This document shows, piece by piece, positions 21,001-26,393 of a stretch of DNA of 26,393 nucleotides. Position 1 is the first letter of the stretch; every line of letters starts with the position of its first letter. Below the pieces are notes generated by a model. It was not told the origin of the DNA. It worked only from the letters and a program-made list of their open reading frames with translations, and made no database searches. The DNA is from an uncultured Collinsella sp. (GTDB taxonomy: Bacteria > Actinomycetota > Coriobacteriia > Coriobacteriales > Coriobacteriaceae). A program made the position numbers and the translations under genes. The stretch spans positions 1 through 26,393 of the forward strand of contig CAUCKA010000018.1 of the NCBI GenBank assembly GCA_958443265.1. Direction: 5' to 3'.

Positions 21001-22860
21001 TTACTGGGCGAATTGGCTGCGGTAGAGCTCGGCGTAAAAGCCGCCTGCCGCGAGCAGCTCATCGTGCGTGCCGCGCTCGATAATCTCGCCATCGCGCATC
21101 ACCAGGATGCAATCAGCGTTGCGAATCGTCGACAGGCGGTGTGCCACGACAAAGCTCGTGCGGCCAGCCATGAGCTCGTCGAATGCCGCCTGCACCTGCA
21201 GCTCGGTGCGGGTATCGATGCTCGAGGTCGCCTCGTCCAGCAGCAAGATAGCCGGGTCGGTGAGCATGACGCGCGCGATGCACAGCAGCTGTTTTTGACC
21301 CTGGCTAAACGTGCCGCCGCCCTCGCCGATCACCGTATCGTAGCCGGCTGGCAGCTGCACGATAAACTTATGCGCATGAGCGCGCTTGGCGGCCTCGACA
21401 ATCTGCTCGCGCGTGGCATCGGGGCAACCGTAGGCAATGTTTTCGGCCACCGTGCCCTCAAACAGCCAGGTGTCCTGCAGCACCATGCCAAAGGCGCGGC
21501 GCAAGCTCGCACGCGTGTAGTCACGCGAGGAGCGACCATCGACCGCGATGCGCCCAGCATCGATATCGTAAAAGCGTAGCAGCAGGTTGATGAGCGTCGT
21601 CTTTCCACAGCCCGTGGGACCGACGAGGGCAATGCGCATACCGGGCTTGGCGTCGATGCAGATATCCTGCAGCAGCTTGCGGTCGGGCACATAGCTAAAG
21701 TCCACATGCTCAAACGAAACCTCGCCCTTCGGGGCGGCGAGTTCAATGGCATCCACAGCGTCGGGCTCCTGTTCGCACGCATCGAGCAACGCGAACATGC
21801 GGCGCGCCGAGGCGTACGCGGTCTGGATCTGCGTGATGACGTTCGTGACCTCGTTGAACGGCTTAGTGTACTGGTTGGCGTAGGACAGGAAGATCTGCAC
21901 GCCACCCACCGTGAGCGCCGCCGGCACGCCCGTGATCACGCCCACGCAGCCGATCACAGCGACCACGGCATAGATGATGTTATTGATAAAGCGCGTGCCG
22001 GGGTTGGAGATCGAACCCATAAACTGCGCGCGCTCACCCGCGGTGTAGAGCTCAGCATTGAGGGCATCGAAGCGCTGCTGAGCGTGCGCGCCGTAGGCGA
22101 AGGCGTCCACGAGCTTTTGCTCACCCACATACTCCTCGATATGGCCACCGAGCTGACCTTGGATGCGCTGCTGGGCCGTAAAGCTCTTGTTGGAGAGTTT
22201 GGCGATGGCGCCGGCCGCAAAGATGGAAAGCGGCGTGACGAGCACCACCACGAGCGTCATGGTCAGGTTGATGGAGAGCATAAACGCGAGCGTGCCCACG
22301 ATGGTGATGACGCCGGTAAAGAGCTGGGTAAATCCCTGCAGCAGACCGTCGCCCACCTGGTCGACATCGTTGACCACGCGGCTCATAAGGTCGCCGTGGG
22401 CATGGCTGTCGATAAAGCTGAGCGGCATGCGACTGAGCTTGTCGCTTGCCTCCACGCGCATGTCGCGCACCGTCTCGTAGGACAGGCGGTTGACGCAATA
22501 GCCCTGCAGCCATTGAAAGGCCGCCGCGCCCACCACGACAATCGCGAGCTTGGTAACGAGCGGCAGCAGCGCGTTAAAGTCCACCTGCCCGGCGGCAACG
22601 ATGAGGTCGATGCCCTCGCCAATGAGGATGGGCGTGTAGAGCTGCAAGATCACCGAGATGGCGGCGCTCACAAACGACGCCGCAAACGAGACGCGGTGCG
22701 GACGGACGTAGCCCAGTAGGCGGCGAGTTACCACGCTCACGGGGTAGCGCTCGGGGTCGCCGGGCTGACGCGGGCCATCACCCAAGTCGCTGAGGCTATC
22801 GTTGCCGGACACGTTGGCCGTCATCGTGGCGATCGAACCGGAAGAAGTATACGGATTCAT
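21001..22860 (-). CDS. ABC exporter half-transporter, subunit with canonical catalytic residues
   Basis: 619 residues: a six-helix membrane domain (about 50-340) fused to an ATPase domain. The ATPase has Walker A GPTGCGKTTL, Walker B with catalytic Glu (ILLLDEATSSID) and switch His in AHRLSTI. Its ABC signature is FSQGQKQLL instead of the usual LSGGQ. This is the canonical-Walker, degenerate-signature half expected in asymmetric heterodimeric exporters such as TM287/288, LmrCD and BmrCD. It starts immediately after the stop of its partner (TAAATG), with GGAGGG ahead, so the two are translationally coupled. An N-terminal extension of about 40 residues is rich in Ser, Gly and Asp. The substrate is unknown; drugs, lipids or peptides are all possible. 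Confidence 0.92.
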   Translation of the reverse strand: MNPYTSSGSIATMTANVSGNDSLSDLGDGPRQPGDPERYPVSVVTRRLLGYVRPHRVSFAASFVSAAISVILQLYTPILIGEGIDLIVAAGQVDFNALLPLVTKLAIVVVGAAAFQWLQGYCVNRLSYETVRDMRVEASDKLSRMPLSFIDSHAHGDLMSRVVNDVDQVGDGLLQGFTQLFTGVITIVGTLAFMLSINLTMTLVVVLVTPLSIFAAGAIAKLSNKSFTAQQRIQGQLGGHIEEYVGEQKLVDAFAYGAHAQQRFDALNAELYTAGERAQFMGSISNPGTRFINNIIYAVVAVIGCVGVITGVPAALTVGGVQIFLSYANQYTKPFNEVTNVITQIQTAYASARRMFALLDACEQEPDAVDAIELAAPKGEVSFEHVDFSYVPDRKLLQDICIDAKPGMRIALVGPTGCGKTTLINLLLRFYDIDAGRIAVDGRSSRDYTRASLRRAFGMVLQDTWLFEGTVAENIAYGCPDATREQIVEAAKRAHAHKFIVQLPAGYDTVIGEGGGTFSQGQKQLLCIARVMLTDPAILLLDEATSSIDTRTELQVQAAFDELMAGRTSFVVAHRLSTIRNADCILVMRDGEIIERGTHDELLAAGGFYAELYRSQFAQ

Positions 22861-24732
22861 TTAACAGCCCTCCTTTGCGCAAGTGGATGCCGGGGCAGCC
22901 GGGGCGGACGCGGGACTTGGGACGGACACGGGCGTCACGCTCCCCTGCTGACCCTCGAGCTCCTCGCGGCGAAGCTGCGACTGGCAAATCTCGCGATAGA
23001 GTTGGCAGCTTGCGTACAGCTCGTCGTGCGTACCCAGGCCCGCGACCGAGCCGTGGTCGAGCACGCAGATCATGTCGGCATCGCGCACGGTCGAGACGCG
23101 CTGGCTCACGATCACCGTGGTCAGCGGGATCCCACCCGCGACGGCACCGCGTACGCTGCGCTCGCGGATGGCGTGGCGAAGCGCCGCGTCGGTCTTAAAG
23201 TCGAGCGCCGAGGCGGAGTCATCCATAATCAGAATCTGCGGCGAGCCCACCAGGGCACGCGCAATGGTCAGGCGCTGGCGCTGACCGCCGCTGAAGTTCT
23301 TGCCTTCCGCCTCGACCGGGGCGTCGAGCCCCTGAGGCTTGTTGCGCACGAACTCGCTCGCTTGCGCCATATCGAGCGCCGCCCAGAGCTCCTCGTCGGT
23401 CGCCGACTCGTCACGCCAGGTCAGGTTGCTGCGGATGGTGCCGCTCACGAGCGACGCGCGCTGCGGGACGGTCGCGACCACATGGCGCAGCTGATCGAGC
23501 GGCCAGGCGCGCACATCGGCACCCATTACGCCCACGCTGCCGACGCCCGTGTCGTACAGGCGCGGGATAAGCGAGACGAGCGTCGACTTACCGCTGCCCG
23601 TGCCGCCGATAATGCCGAGCGTTTTGCCCAGCGGCAGCTCCAGGGTCACGTCATTGACGGCGTTGGCGGCGCCCGCGCCAAAGGAGAAGCTCGCATGGCT
23701 CAAGCTCAGCGCGGGGACTGGAGCAGCGTTGCCCATCGCGGTCGGCTCGGGCAGCGCAACCGGCCGGTTGCCCTCGTCGGTAATGCTCGGCACGCAATTG
23801 AGCACCTCGTTGAGACGCGACGCACTGGCGCTCGCCTTGGTAAAGACCACGACCAGGTTGGCGACATACACGATGGAGGTCAGGGTCTGCGTCATGTAGT
23901 TGACGAACGCCATGACCTGGCCCTGCGTGAGCTCGCCCACGTTGACCTGGACGCCGCCCACCCACAGGATGGTGCACACGCCCAGGTTCATCACCAAAAA
24001 CGTGACGGGATTGAGAATCGACGAGAGCTTGCCCACCGCGATTGCGACCCGCGCCTGGTCATCGGCCGCCTGGGCAAAACGCCCACGTTCGTGACCCTCG
24101 CGCACAAACGCCCGGACCACGCGGGCGCCCGAAAGGCCCTCGCGGCAAATAAGCGCGATGCGATCGAGCTTTGCCTGCAGCTGCTTGTAGTACGGGATGC
24201 AGCGCGCCATGACAAACCAAAACACCAGGCCGATGGCGGGCGTGCAAATCAAAAAGATCATGCCGAGCTTAAGGTCGATGGCAAGGGCCGCGACCATGGA
24301 GCCCACCGCCAGGAAGGGCCAGCGGATGAGCATGCGTACGCCCAGCGCCACGGCAAGCTGCACCTGGTTGACGTCGTTGGTAATGCGTGTGATGAGCGAC
24401 GGCGTGCCAAAGCGATCGAGCTCAGCATAGCTCAGCTTGTTGATGTGCTTGTAGAGAGCGCCGCGAATGTCGGTGCCCATGCCCTGCGAGGTGAGCGCCG
24501 CCATCTTTTGGCAGACGAGCGTAAACGAGATGCCGATAACGGCCATGGCGGCAAGCACCATGCCGTAGTGGACGACGGCACTCACGTCGTGCGCACCGAT
24601 ACCTTTATCGATCATCTGGGCAATCACCAGCGGCGTAAGCAGGTCGAAGATCACTTCGATCAGCTTACACGCAGGGCCAATCACCATATACCGGCGATAC
24701 TTACCACCAAAACGCCTGAGCAGCTCAATCAT
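22861..24732 (-). CDS. ABC exporter half-transporter, subunit with degenerate ATPase site
   Basis: About 623 residues: membrane domain, then ATPase domain with Walker A GGTGSGKSTL and a canonical signature NFSGGQRQRL. Walker B reads ILIMDDSASALD, with Asp in place of the catalytic Glu, and the switch His is Gln (VSQRVSTV). Together with the partner's altered signature this gives one non-hydrolysing site and one working site, as in TM287/288-type heterodimers. The C-terminus has a low-complexity Pro/Ala/Ser tail ending in CAKEGC. I chose the ATG at 24732, with AGGGAG 9 bases upstream; alternative TTG (24765) and GTG (24759) starts are possible. It is the first gene of a two-gene operon. Confidence 0.9.
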   Translation of the reverse strand: MIELLRRFGGKYRRYMVIGPACKLIEVIFDLLTPLVIAQMIDKGIGAHDVSAVVHYGMVLAAMAVIGISFTLVCQKMAALTSQGMGTDIRGALYKHINKLSYAELDRFGTPSLITRITNDVNQVQLAVALGVRMLIRWPFLAVGSMVAALAIDLKLGMIFLICTPAIGLVFWFVMARCIPYYKQLQAKLDRIALICREGLSGARVVRAFVREGHERGRFAQAADDQARVAIAVGKLSSILNPVTFLVMNLGVCTILWVGGVQVNVGELTQGQVMAFVNYMTQTLTSIVYVANLVVVFTKASASASRLNEVLNCVPSITDEGNRPVALPEPTAMGNAAPVPALSLSHASFSFGAGAANAVNDVTLELPLGKTLGIIGGTGSGKSTLVSLIPRLYDTGVGSVGVMGADVRAWPLDQLRHVVATVPQRASLVSGTIRSNLTWRDESATDEELWAALDMAQASEFVRNKPQGLDAPVEAEGKNFSGGQRQRLTIARALVGSPQILIMDDSASALDFKTDAALRHAIRERSVRGAVAGGIPLTTVIVSQRVSTVRDADMICVLDHGSVAGLGTHDELYASCQLYREICQSQLRREELEGQQGSVTPVSVPSPASAPAAPASTCAKEGC

Positions 24733-24776
24733 AAAAAGGCGCTCCCTATCATCATTCACACTCAATTCGAATCATG

Positions 24777-24805
24777 ATAGTACTGTCGCCCAAAAGAAGC
24801 GTAAA
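24777..24805 (-). promoter_or_regulatory. Candidate promoter of the ABC exporter operon
   Basis: On the minus strand TTTACG (24800-24805) and TACTAT (24777-24782) are separated by 17 bases. Just downstream lies the palindrome ATCATGAT, a possible operator. The distance to the chosen start codon is about 45 bases. Confidence 0.4.
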
Positions 24806-24881
24806 CAACTCGTCATTTCTAATGGGGCTCGGTTTCCAAAGAAGCGGAGGGGCACGCGCACACCCAGCCAGTGTCGGGTCA

Positions 24882-24920
24882 ACTAGCTTGGTATACTTAC
24901 ATTAGTGCTACCAAGTTAGT
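24882..24920. promoter_or_regulatory. Inverted repeat (operator-like) before the coiled-coil surface gene
   Basis: Arms 24882-24893 (ACTAGCTTGGTA) and 24909-24920 (TACCAAGTTAGT) pair over 12 positions with one G-T wobble around a 15-base centre. GGGTC and GACCC lie symmetrically outside. The sequence TATACT at 24892-24897 could be a -10 box, so the repeat would overlap the promoter of the gene at 24948. It could be a dimeric repressor site or a 5'-leader hairpin. Confidence 0.5.
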
Positions 24921-24947
24921 CGCCGACCCTTGAAATGAGGCGCCGAG

Positions 24948-25979
24948 ATGAACGACATTCTCGCGAGAAGAGCAAGACGAACAACCTTGGACATCGCCCT
25001 TTCCGCGGCACTTATCGCGGGAATCGCCCCCGCAACGGCGATCGCGGCGGAAACCAGCTCCCCCACCGGTGCAGTTGCCTTGCAGACGGAAGACGCGGCC
25101 GCCGCAAAAGAAAAAGCGTATGCAGCCATGCAGGAAGCGCTCAGAAACCTCGAGGCCGCAAAAGACGCCGCAAGTCCCGAGAAAATTGCGAGATTCAATG
25201 ATGACATTGCCCGTTTTCAAGAGCTCCGCGACAAGATGGCGGCGCAAGCCGCCGAATTGAGGGAATCCCTTCCCACCATGCAAGCGGACATCGATGCAGC
25301 CCAAGCCAAAAACGACGAGGCCATCAACCGGGTAAGCAAGCTCCAGGAAAAAATAGACAAGAAAGTTGAGGTGCTTAAGACACTCGAAGCACTTGGCGAC
25401 TAGGAGCTTGTCGAAACTGTTAAACAGCAAATAAAGCAGTTGCGCCAAGAGATCGTAACGGCAAAAGCGCGAGTTGACTCTTGCGAAATGGAGCTCCGCG
25501 AGGTCAAGAGCCGCCTCGAAAGGCAGGAAAGACAAGTTAATGACTGTGAACGTGCTGCAGAGAACTATAAAGCCCGCATCGACCAGTTCATAGCCTGGCG
25601 AGATGCGCTCCTCGACAATTTGAAAAAAGCGCAAACGGCCTATGACGACGCCTGCAAGGCATACGAAGAGGCGAAAGCCGCGGCAGACAAGGCCACCTCG
25701 CCCGAGATAGCGAAACCGACCGAGACAGTGCCTCCCTCCGGTTCAGCGCAACCCGCCGAGGCGACACAGCCCACCGGCTCGTCCGTGACCGGCAAAAATA
25801 CCCCGCCAAGCTCCACCAAGCAAGCGAACACAAGCAGCGGCAAACAAGCAGATACGACCGCCGACAAGCTCGCGAACACGGGCGACACAGCGCCGAGCGC
25901 AATCGCACTCGCAGGAATCGCCGCCGCAGGACTCGGAATAACCACCGCGGGTGTACGCCGCATCAAGAACTCAAAGTAG
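24948..25979 (+). pseudogene. Coiled-coil LANTG wall-anchored surface protein, interrupted by an in-frame TAG
   Basis: One reading frame of 343 codons with a single amber codon at 25401-25403 (codon 152); both halves make sense as one protein. The ATG at 24948 has GAGG 7 bases upstream. A signal peptide (about residues 1-34, ending AIAAET) is followed by a long coiled coil of Ala, Glu, Lys and Gln that continues across the stop without change of register (KTLEALGD, stop, ELVETVKQQIKQL). Then come a Pro/Thr/Ser-rich spacer with Lys and Gln repeats, LANTG (about 308-312), a hydrophobic helix and the tail RRIKNSK. Without readthrough the product loses its wall anchor and would be secreted as a 151-residue fragment. 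It is a recent pseudogene, a strain polymorphism, a sequencing error, or a readthrough gene. Confidence 0.85.
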
Positions 25980-26022
25980 CTGCCAGAGCATATCGCTCCC
26001 ACCAATCTACAAGCCCATAGAC

Positions 26023-26068
26023 AAAGAGGCCCGTTTCCCCAACCAAAACCAGGGAAACGGGCCTCTTT
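26023..26068 (+). terminator. 17-bp perfect terminator hairpin after the surface-protein gene
   Basis: Arms 26023-26039 and 26052-26068 are perfect complements ending in AAAGAGG/CCTCTTT around a 12-base loop. The stem supplies its own T-rich end on the plus strand, 43 bases after the stop codon. Confidence 0.8.
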
Positions 26069-26141
26069 ACTTGTAAAAACAGATGGCAACGCCGCCGTCT
26101 CTTGAACCACGTAGCCATTGATGTCTTGGCGCAGTCAGCGA

Positions 26142-26241
26142 GCGCCACCCAGGGCGAACAAGTTGGCATGAAAAAGGCAAGGCATAGACCTTCTGGTCAT
26201 GCCTTGCCTTTTGAATGACAAATTGTCGCCCTGGGTGGCGC
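26142..26241. repeat. Nested palindrome between the surface gene and the SRP RNA
   Basis: Outer arms 26142-26157 (GCGCCACCCAGGGCGA) and 26226-26241 are perfect 16-base complements, with weaker pairing continuing inwards. They enclose a strong inner hairpin at 26172-26212. The architecture (outer arms around an inner terminator-like hairpin) resembles the elements at 9972 and 10508, but the core sequence is different. Confidence 0.75.
26172..26212 (-). terminator. Intrinsic terminator hairpin, strongest on the minus strand
   Basis: The stem AAAAGGCAAGGCAT/ATGCCTTGCCTTTT is extended by GACC/GGTC around a TTCT loop, with one bulged A. On the minus strand it ends in TTTTTC and could terminate transcription that passes the SRP RNA gene; on the plus strand it ends in TTTT. 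Confidence 0.75.
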
Positions 26242-26284
26242 GCAGCGTCGAGCATTGCGCGGTTTGGTAAAACCGCGCAAAAAA

Positions 26285-26389
26285 GCGCACTCGATGGATT
26301 CGGATGCCCGACAGAGGCTCCTTATGGCTGCTTCCTTCCGGACCTGACCAGATTCGGAACATGTCGTCATCCGAACCCATCGAACGCGC
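26285..26389 (-). ncRNA. ffs: Signal recognition particle RNA (small bacterial 4.5S type)
   Basis: The minus strand contains the hallmark domain IV apical region GGTCAGGTCCGGAAGGAAGC followed by AGCC. The ends pair strongly: 26285-26306 with 26368-26389 (CATCCGAA...ATCGA and partner), giving a single long hairpin of about 105 bases, with no Alu domain. The 3' end runs into TTTTTT at 26279-26284, followed by an 11-bp perfect hairpin at 26255-26280. The 5' boundary is set by pairing and may extend a few bases to the window edge. The RNA binds Ffh and targets nascent membrane proteins. Confidence 0.93.
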
Positions 26390-26393
26390 TAGG

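Noticed and set aside
21706..24777. Long plus-strand frames opposite the ABC exporter genes
   Set aside because: They are antisense to two unmistakable ABC proteins and contain only low-complexity His/Asp/Arg-rich sequence.
25401..25403. Pyrrolysine or selenocysteine recoding at the in-frame stop
   Set aside because: TAG excludes selenocysteine, and a pyrrolysine in a coiled-coil surface protein has no precedent I know; no pyl genes are visible.

Overview
The window is high-GC DNA with the gene content and codon style of a gut actinobacterium of the Coriobacteriia, most likely Collinsella. That assignment is inferred from overall protein flavour, LAxTG-type wall anchors, GC-rich coding sequence and AT-poor spacers; no marker was searched.

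Layout. (1) 1-1569: 3' part of rlmKL, a 23S rRNA methyltransferase gene cut by the window edge. (2) 6404-1665, minus strand: a potassium block, kup - 64-residue membrane protein - short KdpD-like kinase - KdpE-like regulator, with no kdpFABC genes. (3) 6563-7438 (minus): a nitroreductase, divergent from an LtaS-family phosphoglycerol transferase (7652-9952, plus). (4) 9953-10651: a gene-free stretch holding two copies of a nested palindromic element and a hairpin array. (5) 19529-10652, minus strand: a surface-fibre locus. In transcription order it encodes a SipW-type (Ser/His) signal peptidase, a TasA/camelysin-like subunit, a second such subunit, an 1825-residue beta-helix/InlB-repeat adhesin, a third subunit and an LAATG wall-anchored protein. 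Upstream lie an AT-rich leader, a C12/G12 homopolymer and a second copy of the hairpin array, so the locus is bracketed by direct repeats. (6) 20873-20322: a flavodoxin-like protein. (7) 24732-21001: a heterodimeric ABC exporter with one degenerate ATPase site. (8) 24948-25979 (plus): a coiled-coil, LANTG-anchored surface protein interrupted by an in-frame amber codon. (9) 26389-26285 (minus): the SRP RNA, preceded (in coordinates) by a strong nested palindrome/terminator.

How the parts fit. The fibre locus looks like one secretion-and-assembly unit: the dedicated signal peptidase would process the three subunits with SipW-type leaders, the giant adhesin would be displayed, and the LAATG protein would tether the structure to the wall through a sortase encoded elsewhere. 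The homopolymer and the flanking repeats suggest that the locus may be variably expressed or variably present. The non-coding content is rich: at least seven long perfect or near-perfect palindromes lie between genes, and two families (the nested element at 9972/10508 and the hairpin array at 10184/19934) occur twice with paired base changes that preserve the stems.
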